Positions 52,851 to 60,685 of a stretch of 64,000 bases of DNA are shown piece after piece. Where the stretch lies: assembly GCA_963772585.1 (NCBI GenBank), contig CAVYXV010000007.1, forward strand, positions 710,597 to 774,596. The letters are read 5' to 3'. This stretch comes from CAVVXN01 sp963772585. Lineage in GTDB: Bacteria > Planctomycetota > PLA2 > JAEUHO01. Numbering within the stretch: the first letter of the stretch is position 1; the number at the start of each line of letters is the position of its first letter. The notes under the pieces are model-generated. The model had not been told where the DNA came from, did not search any database, and saw only the letters and a program-made list of their open reading frames with translations. Position numbers and translations under genes: made by a program.

Positions 52851-54998
52851 ATGAGCCTTCGACACCGACGGGCCCTGCCGATCGTGGGGGGGCTCGCGCT
52901 TGCCTGCGCGGCCTTGGTCGGCTGCGGGAGCAGCGGGGAGAACCAGGGGCTCCCGATCATCCCGTCGCCGACCGCCTCGCACGACGACCTCGTCCTGCGG
53001 GACCGTTGGGGCGACCCGCTCCAGGTGACGTCCACCGAGCCCTACAGCCCGCGGCGCACCTGCGGGGAGTGCCACGACATCGACACGATCGCCAACGGCT
53101 ACCACTTCCAGCAAGGGAGGACGGACGCCGCCGGCAACCTCCAGATGCACGACGACTTCAACGGGGACGGCCAGTCGTGGTTGCTGTCGGACGGCATGTT
53201 CGGGAAGTGGTGACCGCCCGCCAGCGACAGCAGCCAGTTGGCTGCGCTCGACAACTCGTCGATCGGTCAGATGGACAAGACCTCCTTCTGGTGGACGGGC
53301 CTTTGCGCGGTCTGCCATGCGGGCGGTGGCCCCGCGGAGCTCGACCGCAAGGGGCACGAGTACTACGACGTCGTTGACGGGACCTGGGGCTACGAGGCCG
53401 AGGGGCTGACCCAGCCGAACGCGTTCGACGGGGACTACACGGAAGTCACCGGCTCCGGCGTCGGCTCCCCCGGCACGGCCATCCGGAACGCGCCCTGGGA
53501 CGTGACCGGCGTCGCGGAACCGGACTGTCTCTACTGCCACCGCCAGGATCGAGCCCTCGGGCCCAACAACGAGCCCATGAACTGGATCTGGCGCGCCGCG
53601 ACCCTGCGCAAGAAGGACGCGCTCCAGGACACGGGCGGAACCAGCGTTCCCGCCTTCGCCGCGGCTTCGACCGCGGCGCAGGGCTGGACCGACATCGCCC
53701 TCGGGAGCGTTCCCGCCGGCGCCCCGCCGATGGCGGCAACCGTCGATGTCGACTACCAGAAGGGCGTGGACGACGGGAGCCTCTACGAAGACGGGAACGG
53801 CAACCTCCGCGTTTCGCCGGCGGCGATCACCCCCAACCCCCGCGACCTCGCCTGCTGGACGTGCCACGCGACGCCGGACCTCAAGAAGCGCGGGCGATCC
53901 TGGTTCGATCCCGAGAAGGACGTCCACTACCGCAAGTTCAACGGCGACCTGCAGAGTTTCGACCAGGCCGTCCTGGAGTCGAGCACGGCGTGCACGTCGT
54001 GCCATCCCGTGACCGGCAGCGGTACCGACCGCGACCGCGAGCACAACATCGCGAAGGGCAACGCCACGCTCGGCTCGGTGCGCAACGACACCGACTGGGT
54101 CGGCATGGAGACGTGCTCGGACTGCCACGGAACGCCCCCGAACGCGACGATCCACTCCGCGGCGCACCTCGGCGCCATGTCCTGCGAGTTCTGCCACATT
54201 CCGTACAAGCTCGATCCCGCCGACGTCGTCGTGGACAACGCGACGACCGGCAGCACGATCGGCTACGGCACGGACACCTACTATTCGAACGATCCTCTCG
54301 TCCCCGGGTCCATGCGGCCGGCGAACGACCACCAGTGGTGGCCGGACTTCACGGAGAAGGCGTCGAAGGACGGAATGGTGCGCTACTTCCCCGTGAAGCG
54401 GCTGCTCAGTGCCTGGTGGGGGGACTGGATCGACAACGCCCCGGCCGGCCCGGGTCCCGAGGACCTCGTCCGCCCGCTCCCCCTCTGGAAGGTGCGGCAC
54501 GCGACAGGGGGCTCGGCGCCGGCCGGGATCATGGACGACAACGGCGACGGCAACCCCGAGGTCAACACCCCCACCGAGATCGCCGTCTTCGTGAACCCCA
54601 CCACGGGCCTCCTCGTGGACGACGACGGCCACGGGCAGCCGATCGCGGCGAACCCCGTGCTGGTCAAGGGCGGCCGCGTATGGTTCTGGGACGGCGGCGG
54701 CGTGGGTTCCTTCGTCTACGAAGACGAGGGCGTTCCCACCGAGTCGAGTCACCCGTTCTCGATCAACCACAACGTCTTGCCGCTCGGGCTCTACCCCGAC
54801 AGTCCGCTCGGAAAACAGGGCTGTTCCGACTGCCACGGCACGAACACGAAGGTCTTCGACCGCCCCGTGCTGGTCGATCCCTTCGACGCCTCGGCCGAGA
54901 GCATGCCCGGCGCGGGCGACGGCGCCCAGCCCGTCTACCAGACGGTGCGCGAGCTGCTCGGCCTGCCCGCCGGCTACCCGAGCTTCTCCGGGAACTGA
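52851..54998 (+). CDS. Octaheme cytochrome lipoprotein with in-frame UGA
   Basis: ATG 52851 after GGAGGAG. Lipobox VGC (Cys25) with CGSSGE linker. Eight CxxCH motifs: CGECH before, and CAVCH, CLYCH, CWTCH, CTSCH, CSDCH, CEFCH, CSDCH after, an in-frame TGA at 53211-53213 (codon 121). The same frame continues without other stops for 595 codons to TGA 54998. The second part lacks a start with ribosome site and lacks a signal peptide, so it could not be exported and hemylated alone. The residue lies in FGKW-U-PPASDSS, where a Cys (TGC) would be one base away. Possibilities: selenocysteine, a nonsense mutation, or a base error. A hairpin after the TGA fits a bacterial SECIS. Electron-transfer protein, substrate unknown. 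Confidence 0.8.
53211..53245 (+). promoter_or_regulatory. UGA codon and SECIS-like hairpin
   Basis: TGA at 53211-53213, then a perfect 6-bp stem GCAGCC (53230-53235) / GGCTGC (53240-53245) closing an AGTT loop. The loop starts 22 bases after the TGA and its second base is G, which meets the usual description of bacterial SECIS elements (apical loop 16-37 bases after UGA, G among the first two loop bases). Short hairpins are common in GC-rich DNA, so this is suggestive only. Confidence 0.4.
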
Positions 54999-55008
54999 CG
55001 TGACCGCG

Positions 55009-55036
55009 GCGGACGGCGGGTCCCACCGCCGTCCGC
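55009..55036 (+). terminator. Terminator after octaheme cytochrome
   Basis: Perfect 11-bp stem (55009-55019 with 55026-55036), six-base loop, 11 bases after the stop. The remaining 240 bases to the next start show nothing clear. Confidence 0.75.
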
Positions 55037-55278
55037 TGCCGATCCCGATCCGCGGTCTCACCACTCGCCGCCAGGCGCGGCCGGGATCCCACATCGCCGC
55101 GGCGGACGACGGGTCCGAAGCGGCCCGGACGCGGCGCGGATCGTGGTGGAGTTCGGGGGATGCTCACCCGACGACCGTTCCCAGGTACCCCCCGTCGAGA
55201 CGCCACGGCTCCGCTTCGTCGGGCGAACACGGGCAGCACGGCTTGCCAGAGCCCGGGTCGCGTGGTTCAAAGCCCGGA

Positions 55279-56361
55279 ATGCCCACGGCGATCCAGCCCC
55301 GACCGAGGGTGCTGTCCCTGCTCTCCAGGTACGGCCGCACCACCACGTCGTTCCAGGTCCTGGAGCCCGGGTTCGACTACTGGTTCGCCGCGGACGGCGA
55401 CGCCTGCGTCGCCTTCTTCGACACCGGCGGCGCATGGGTGGTCGCCGGAGAGCCGCTCTGCGCCCCGGACCGGACGGTCGAGGTGTGCCGGCGCTTCGGC
55501 GACGCCGCGGCCCATGCCGGCCGTCGGGTCCGCTACTTCGGCGTGGAGCGCGACCGCTCGGACGCCCTGCACCTCCACCACCTCCCCATCGGCGAGCAGC
55601 CCGTCTGGGACCCCAGGGACTGGTCCGACATCCTGCGTAGGAAGCGGAGCCTCCGGGAGCAGCTCCGTCGCGCACGCGCGAAGGGCGTCCGCGTCCGCCG
55701 CGTCTCGCCCGAGGAACTGACGGATCCGGCGGCCGTGCTCCGTCGGGGCCTCGACGGCCTGATCGCCGCGTGGCTGGCCTCGCGCCGGATGGCGCCCATG
55801 GGCTTCCTGGTCCACCTCGATCCGTACGGACATCCCGAGGAACGCCGCTTCTTCGTCGCCGAGCGAGAGGGGAGGCCCGTCGGGCTTCTCTCCGCCGTGC
55901 CCATCTACGCCCGGGGCGGCTGGCTCTTCGAGGACATCCTGCGCGATCCCGCGGCTCCCAACGGCACGGTCGAGCTGCTCTTCGACCACGCCATGCGGGC
56001 CGTGGCGGACGAGGGATGCACCTACGCGACCTACGGCCTGGTGCCCCTGGCCAACGCGGAGCTCCACTGGCTGCGCGTGGTGCGCGACCGCACCCGCGGG
56101 CTCTACGACTTCGAGGGGCTCAGGCGCTTCAAGGCCAAGCTCGAGCCTGCCTCGTGGGAGCCTGTCTACCTCGCCTACCCGGCGGGGGAGCGCGGACCCG
56201 GCGCCGTGTTCGACACGCTTCGCGCCTTCGCCTGCGGAAGCCTTTGGCGCTTCGGCGCCGCGACCGCGAAGCACCGGGCCGCCCGACTCGTCCGCGCCTT
56301 CCGCGCGTCCTGGCGCACGCTGTGGGCCACCGCGCCGGCGGGGGGATCGTCCACGGGCTGA
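55279..56361 (+). CDS. DUF2156 protein (phosphatidylglycerol lysyltransferase C-terminal type)
   Basis: 360 residues from ATG 55279; longer reading upstream is Arg-rich. The two GNAT-like halves of DUF2156 are seen: LLSRYGRTTTSFQVLEPGFD, AFFDTGGAWVVAGEPLCAPD, VRYFGVERDR in the first; SLREQLRRARAKGVRVRRVS, FFVAEREGRPVGLLSAVPIY and GWLFEDILRDPAAPNGTVEL in the second. This domain in MprF adds lysine from Lys-tRNA to phosphatidylglycerol; stand-alone forms act on other aminoacyl or lipid substrates. No membrane flippase domain is fused. Cytoplasmic. Confidence 0.85.
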   Translation: MPTAIQPRPRVLSLLSRYGRTTTSFQVLEPGFDYWFAADGDACVAFFDTGGAWVVAGEPLCAPDRTVEVCRRFGDAAAHAGRRVRYFGVERDRSDALHLHHLPIGEQPVWDPRDWSDILRRKRSLREQLRRARAKGVRVRRVSPEELTDPAAVLRRGLDGLIAAWLASRRMAPMGFLVHLDPYGHPEERRFFVAEREGRPVGLLSAVPIYARGGWLFEDILRDPAAPNGTVELLFDHAMRAVADEGCTYATYGLVPLANAELHWLRVVRDRTRGLYDFEGLRRFKAKLEPASWEPVYLAYPAGERGPGAVFDTLRAFACGSLWRFGAATAKHRAARLVRAFRASWRTLWATAPAGGSSTG

Positions 56362-56362
56362 C

Positions 56363-56385
56363 GCGGGGCTCCGAGAAGAGCCCGC
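56363..56385 (+). terminator. Possible terminator
   Basis: GGGCTC (56366-56371) pairs with GAGCCC (56378-56383), extended by two pairs past a bulge, directly after the DUF2156 stop. Weak. The rest of the gap to 56690 holds only an R1 end fragment (about 56668-56682, ACAATGCGGGCTA on the plus strand). Confidence 0.4.
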
Positions 56386-56690
56386 ACGACTCGTGGCTTC
56401 GGCCCCCCAGCCGCCCCCCCGCAATCGGCAGCCTGTGCCCGGCGACCGCCGCGGTTTGGCACCCTCGGCGCGCTTCGGCCCGGACGACCCCATGCGCTGG
56501 ATCCTCGCCGTGGGGCTGTCTCCGTTCGCTTCGCTCATCCGCCCACGCCTTGGCCTCGAACCCGAGCTGCGCACCAGGACACCCTGTCATCGATGAACGG
56601 GGCCTACTTCTCGACGTAGCCTCCTGCCGGAGCACCACTTCCAGCTGTCACGTCGCGCGCTTTGCGCACAATGCGGGCTAGAGTTCAGCC

Positions 56691-57143
56691 ATGGGCAAGC
56701 ACAAGCGCGACCTGGACATGATGACCGTCGCCGTGCATCAGGCCGTCCGCTCCTGGGAGGAGGGGGGGATCCCCATTGGGGCGGCGCTGTTTGACAGTGA
56801 CGGTCGGGTCGTTGCGTGCGGGCACAATGAGCGCGTTCAGACCGGTGATCCAACTGCTCACGCCGAGATCGTGGCGATGCGCTGCGCTGGGAGGAGACGC
56901 GACTGGTGCCAGTTGACTCTCGTCACGACTCTGAGCCCCTGCCAGATGTGCTCCGGAGCCGTTCTTCTGTACCGCATTCCGCGCGTTCTTGTCGGTGAAC
57001 ATCGAACCTTCCGCGGCGCAGAAGCCGCGCTTCAGGAAGCTGGTATCGAGGTCGATGTGCTCGATGATCCGCGATGCGTCTCCCTGATGGAGCGTCTCCA
57101 GGAGGAGAAGCCTGACCTCTGGGCCGAAGACATCGGCGACTAG
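56691..57143 (+). CDS. Cytosine deaminase, yeast FCY1 type
   Basis: 150 residues. Converts cytosine to uracil (pyrimidine salvage). The zinc site is complete: His57 and Glu59 in PTAHAEIVAM, Cys84 and Cys87 in TLSPCQMCSGAVLL. The similarity to fungal cytosine deaminase extends over the whole length: EGGIPIGAALFDSDGRVVAC, YRIPRVLVGEHRTF and the C-terminal LWAEDIGD, which matches the fungal W-x-EDIG end. Codon use is a little more AT-rich than the neighbours, suggesting transfer. It is bounded by R1 repeat ends: an inverted end 8 bases before the start codon and a direct copy starting at its stop codon. Confidence 0.9.
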   Translation: MGKHKRDLDMMTVAVHQAVRSWEEGGIPIGAALFDSDGRVVACGHNERVQTGDPTAHAEIVAMRCAGRRRDWCQLTLVTTLSPCQMCSGAVLLYRIPRVLVGEHRTFRGAEAALQEAGIEVDVLDDPRCVSLMERLQEEKPDLWAEDIGD

Positions 57144-57222
57144 CCTGCATTGCCCGCGAACTGGTGTTGACGCGCGCTGCCCTGGCACGCATCTCGCCCC
57201 CGATGCCGGCGTTCCTCGTCGT
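57141..57222 (+). repeat. Dispersed repeat R1, copy 5
   Basis: Starts with the TAG stop of the deaminase (TAGCCTGCATTGCCCGCGAA), continues with a diverged core (TGTTGACGCGCGCTGCCCTG) and ends CGATGCCGGCGTTCCTCGTC. The downstream IS21 remnant begins within or right after it. Confidence 0.75.
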
Positions 57223-57535
57223 CGGCGACCCGTTCGAAGAGGACTGGCCTGCGATGGCCTCGATGCTCGCCGCCGCGCCCGACCTGGAGGCCAAGGCGCT
57301 CTTCGAGCATCTCCAGAGCCTGCGCCCCGGGCGCTACCAGGACGGCCACGTGCGGACGTTTCAGCGGCGGGTGAAGCACTGGCGGGCGATCCAGGGCCCG
57401 GAGAAGGAGATCTTCTTCCCCCAGGCCCACCGCCCCGGTGAGGCCTTGCAGACGGACTTCACGCACGCCAAGGAGCTCGGGATCACCATCCAGGGCCATC
57501 GGTGCCCGCGGTGGAGGCGCCGGAGGTCGACCTGA
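57203..57535 (+). mobile_element. IS21-family IstA transposase remnant
   Basis: An open stretch coding for FEEDWPAMASMLAAAPDLEA, FEHLQSLRPGRYQDGHVRTF, QRRVKHWRAIQGPEKEIFFP and AHRPGEALQTDFTHAKELGI, the middle of IstA just ahead of and into its DDE core. Both the helix-turn-helix N terminus and most of the catalytic core are missing, and no IstB follows. Truncated by the repeat on the left and by the IS3 fragment on the right. Confidence 0.8.
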
Positions 57536-57581
57536 GCGGGTACGACGAGCTCACGCCCGAGGCCAGCGAGGAGGGGGCCCG

Positions 57582-57875
57582 ATGATCCTCGACATGTTCA
57601 GCCGCTACGTGGTGGCCTGGATGGTGGCGGAGCGCGAGACGGCGAAGCTGGCAGGACGCCTGGTTCGCGAAGCATGCAAGAAGGAGGGCATCGCGAAGGA
57701 GCAGCTGACGCTGCACCAAGACCGCGGGGCGCCGATGACGGCCAAGACGTTCTCGCAACTGCTTGTGGATCTCGACGTGCTCGCCAGTTACAGCCGACCG
57801 GGTGTCTCCGACGACAACCCGTACTCCGAAAGCCACTTCAAGACCGTGAAGTACGCGCCGGCGTACCCCGGGCCA
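57582..57875 (+). mobile_element. IS3-type transposase (rve core) remnant
   Basis: Codes for MILDMFSRYVVAWMVAERET, LTLHQDRGAPMTAKTFSQLL, VDLDVLASYSRPGVSDDNPY and SESHFKTVKYAPAYP: the D, D and E of the rve catalytic core in DMFSR, HQDRGAP and YSESHFKT. N-terminal part and C-terminal end are absent. It follows the IstA piece by about 50 bases, so two unrelated transposases are joined back to back. Confidence 0.82.
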
Positions 57876-58042
57876 CGGCCTGTGCCGCGGACCACTATGT
57901 CCGAAACTTGGCTGTTCTCCTGCCCTCACCCTGCGCTTCGTTGCACCTCGTTGCGTGAACGTAGGATCTGGCGGGGTCCGGGGCTCGGTCGCCGCAACCG
58001 TGCAATGGGGCGCAAGTTGCGGCAGGGTCGCGCAACGAAGTG

Positions 58043-58088
58043 TGGCGGGAGTGACGGGACTCGAACCCGCGACCTCCGGCTTGACAGG
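58043..58088 (-). repeat. tRNA-Asp 3' end fragment (attachment-site-like), copy 1
   Basis: On the minus strand this 46-base stretch is the 3' part of tRNA-Asp(GTC): anticodon loop CTGTCAA, stem GCCGG, variable loop, T arm GCGGGTTCGAGTCCCGT, acceptor strand CACTCCC, discriminator G and encoded CCA. The 5' half is absent. Identical to 60105-60150. Integrases commonly recombine at exactly this part of tRNA genes, so it looks like an attL/attR scar. Confidence 0.85.
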
Positions 58089-58296
58089 CGGAGGCGGCCC
58101 TTGCGCCCAGGTCCGATGAAATGCGCCCTGGCGGGCGATTCCGAGTTCGCGACTGTCCGCAGCAAGATCCCGATCTACCCCCGATCGATGGCGGATCCGG
58201 CGGATCTGCTGGTACGGGTGCTGGTACGGAAGAGACCCCTACGTCCCGGCGACCTCTCCGGCCTCGACCGCGCGAGTCCGGGGGTAGGATGGCCCC

Positions 58297-58548
58297 ATGG
58301 TGACCGACCAGACCACCCCCGACTGGCGTGACCGGATCTCAGTCGATCCGAACGTCTGCCATGGACAGGCGTGCATCGCCGGCACGCGCGTACTCGTGAC
58401 GGTCGTCCTCGACAACCTGGCAGCCGGGCGCACGGCGGAGGAGATCCTCGCAGACTACGCGTCGATCACGATCGAGGACGTCCGAGCCGCCATCGCCTAC
58501 GCGGCCGAGCTCGCGCATGAGCGGACGGTCCATCTCTCATCGTCGTAG
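58297..58548 (+). CDS. DUF433 antitoxin
   Basis: 83 residues. The DUF433 pattern is clear: DRISVDPNVCHGQACIAGTR, VLVTVVLDNLAAGRTAEEIL, YASITIEDVRAAIAYAAELA. The domain is a helix-turn-helix-like DNA-binding fold found as the antitoxin next to DUF5615 PIN-like toxins. The toxin gene follows after 12 bases. The pair sits between the two tRNA-Asp fragments. Confidence 0.9.
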   Translation: MVTDQTTPDWRDRISVDPNVCHGQACIAGTRVLVTVVLDNLAAGRTAEEILADYASITIEDVRAAIAYAAELAHERTVHLSSS

Positions 58549-58560
58549 CGGGCCCTCGAC

Positions 58561-58920
58561 GTGGCGCGTTTCAAGCTCGACGAGAACCTGCCCGCAGCCG
58601 CCGAGGCGCTGCTTGGCGACGCAGGTCACGACGTCGCGACGGTCCTGCAGGAGGAGTTGAGCGGCGCGAGCGACCTCGACGTGCACGCCGCCGCTCGAGC
58701 CGAGCGGCGCACGGTTGTGACCCTGGACCGGGGATTCGGGGATCCGCGGCGACATCCAACGACAGGCACCGCCGGCGTCGTGGTGCTGCGAATGCCCAGC
58801 CAGGACGCGAACTCCATCCTCGGTCTCCTCCGGCTGCTCGTGCCGCTCTTCGAGGAGCAGGAGCTCGAAGGGGCCCTCTGGGTGGTCGAACCGCACCGGG
58901 TCAGGATTCGGAGATCATGA
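58561..58920 (+). CDS. DUF5615 PIN-like toxin
   Basis: 119 residues from GTG 58561. RFKLDENLPAAAEALLGDAG holds the first acidic residues, then VHAAARAERRTVVTLDRGFG with the second acidic cluster, as in the PIN-like RNase fold. Expected to cleave RNA when not bound by the DUF433 partner encoded just upstream. Addiction modules of this sort are common cargo of integrated elements. Confidence 0.9.
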   Translation: MARFKLDENLPAAAEALLGDAGHDVATVLQEELSGASDLDVHAAARAERRTVVTLDRGFGDPRRHPTTGTAGVVVLRMPSQDANSILGLLRLLVPLFEEQELEGALWVVEPHRVRIRRS

Positions 58921-59157
58921 ACGTGAGGCTCCGGGCCGGAGGATCCCGCGCCGCGGCGGCGCAGAGCCACCCCCCGCGCAAGAGTCCGGTGTGGCATGGA
59001 CTAGCGGCGCGGGCGGAGGTCTCCACGGAGACGAGCTCCGGCCACGGGTCGGGCATGTCACTCATTGCCTACCGCATCCGAGCACCGCGTGGCCTCGGAT
59101 CGCCCGGTCCGAAGTGGCTTGCCCCGCCCGCGTCGCGGGCGCAGGATGGAAGGCATC

Positions 59158-59904
59158 GTGAAGCCCGTTGCCCTCGCCGCCCTGCTGCTGGCCTGCGTCG
59201 GCATGGCCTCTTGTGGCGACAACAAGCTCCCCCAGCCCGCTGCCGACTTGCACGAGAGACCCAAGGCCGCGACTGAGCAGCTCTCCGCGCGTCCGACGCA
59301 TCGGTTCTCCGAGTTTGGCATCGAGGGAGACACTGCGCGGGCCCTGGATGACATGGAGTTGCTCGCATCGAGGTTAGGGTGGCCCCTCACCAGGGAGACA
59401 CGCGGCGCCAAGGCGAGTGCGTCAGGGCCCGGGGATGAGTCGGTTCTCGAGCTCCACTGGAGCGCCATCGAGGGCGACGATCAGAAAGATGGCGTTTGGG
59501 TTTGGGCCACGGGACCCGAGCCGGGGGACGCGGATGCTGCAGCCGCGCTTGCCTACGCATGGTTGATGCTGAGAGGTGACTATTGGCTGCACCGTGGCGT
59601 AACCGCAGTTCAAGTCGATGGCATCCCCTACGCACGGCTCATGGAGGCCGTACCCACGGTCCTGAAATCTCGCGGGTTGCAGTTCGATGAGGAAATCGCC
59701 CAAGCTGCACGATTCTGGAAGGTGAGGCGTGGCGGCGCCCCACTCCTGGCCGTCGAACTCGATGAGTACCCCGGTGACGGGACGATTCGGGTGGTCCTGC
59801 AGGGAGGATCGGCGGCCCGGGGAGTCGCCCAGTCACTCATCGGAGAGGTTGTCTCCGCGGCTGCGCGACGTCCTGTCGAACTGGCCGAGCCAAGCGACAA
59901 TTGA
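59158..59904 (+). CDS. Lipoprotein of unknown function
   Basis: 248 residues from GTG 59158 (GGAAGG upstream; ATG 59146 is an alternative). Signal peptide KPVALAALLLACVGMASC with the lipobox Cys near residue 20. The rest (RFSEFGIEGDTARALDDMEL, GVWVWATGPEPGDADAAAAL, VLQGGSAARGVAQSLIGEVV) is not recognised. Codon use is slightly less GC-biased than the core genes. It lies inside the segment bounded by the tRNA-Asp fragments and may be cargo. Confidence 0.6.
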   Translation: MKPVALAALLLACVGMASCGDNKLPQPAADLHERPKAATEQLSARPTHRFSEFGIEGDTARALDDMELLASRLGWPLTRETRGAKASASGPGDESVLELHWSAIEGDDQKDGVWVWATGPEPGDADAAAALAYAWLMLRGDYWLHRGVTAVQVDGIPYARLMEAVPTVLKSRGLQFDEEIAQAARFWKVRRGGAPLLAVELDEYPGDGTIRVVLQGGSAARGVAQSLIGEVVSAAARRPVELAEPSDN

Positions 59905-60685
59905 CGCATGGGCGCACGCGGCCCAAACTCGCATGTGCTTCGATTGCGGTTCGTACCCGATCGGGCGTCGATGCAGAGCGTGTTCTGGCCCGTACCAGCA
60001 CTTCTGCTGGTACGGCCCCGCCCCTACGTGCTGAGCGGTGACGTGCAGCGCGAGAGCGCGCGGTCACAAGTACGCGCGTGTTGCCAGGTTACGCGCGAGG
60101 AGAATGGCGGGAGTGACGGGACTCGAACCCGCGACCTCCGGCTTGACAGGCCGGCGCGCGTAACCGCTAAGTGCTGGAACAGCCGTAGGTTACGTCGGTC
60201 GGCGAAGTCCACTATGTCGCCTACTATGCTGCGCTCGTTGCGCGTCCTTGCGCCTATTGCGCCAAATGCGCGTCCTGGGCGGGCGTGGACACGTCTGCGA
60301 GTGCCTTGGTCGCCGCCAGGTCCGCCCTCCTCGAGAGCCCGCGCCGTGCCGCCCCAGGGCGCACGGGGGCGCGACTGAGGGCCGGTGGGGGAGCGGGCGC
60401 CCCCCCGTGCAGTGCCTCGCCTGCGATGCGCCCCGCGCAGATGGGAGGACACGGTCATGATGCGCTTCGCGGCGTCACCCGGGATGGCGTCGCGCCGAGC
60501 GGGCTCGCACGGACACCTCCAGGTCGAGAGGCTCGCACGAGATCGCCGTCGGGGGAACATGCCATCACTGGACGCATACTCTACAGCACGCCATGCGCGC
60601 GACCCGGCCGCCATCATAGGTCTCGTCACGGCGTGGGGCACCACGGTGCACGGCCTTGGAACGCGGCCCGAGACTCCGCCATCCA
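59905..60685. other. Intergenic region with tRNA fragment
   Basis: 781 bases. Apart from the tRNA-Asp 3' end at 60105-60150 I see no supported gene; open frames here lack ribosome sites and protein-like composition. The stretch between 60160 and 60290 is less GC-rich than average. Confidence 0.4.
60105..60150 (-). repeat. tRNA-Asp 3' end fragment (attachment-site-like), copy 2
   Basis: 46 bases identical to 58043-58088 in the same orientation. Here the anticodon stem is complete (CCGGC before the loop), but the bases further 5' do not supply a D arm of tRNA-Asp or the expected acceptor strand, so it is again only a partial tRNA. The two copies bound a 2.06-kb unit. Confidence 0.85.

Noticed and set aside
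53238..54998. Separate cytochrome gene starting at TTG 53238
   Set aside because: No ribosome site, no export signal, same frame as the upstream lipoprotein part; a single gene with internal UGA is simpler.
57141..57222. Integron attC site
   Set aside because: Position after a stop codon is suggestive, but the RYYYAAC and GTTRRRY ends and the long imperfect palindrome are missing, and no integrase is present.
58045..58130. Peptide SDGTRTRDLRLDR in an open frame
   Set aside because: This is the well-known false translation of the reverse strand of a tRNA gene; the DNA is a tRNA-Asp fragment.
60105..60180. Complete tRNA-Asp gene
   Set aside because: Anticodon arm, T arm and CCA end are present, but the bases further 5' give neither a D arm of tRNA-Asp nor an acceptor strand pairing with CACTCCC.
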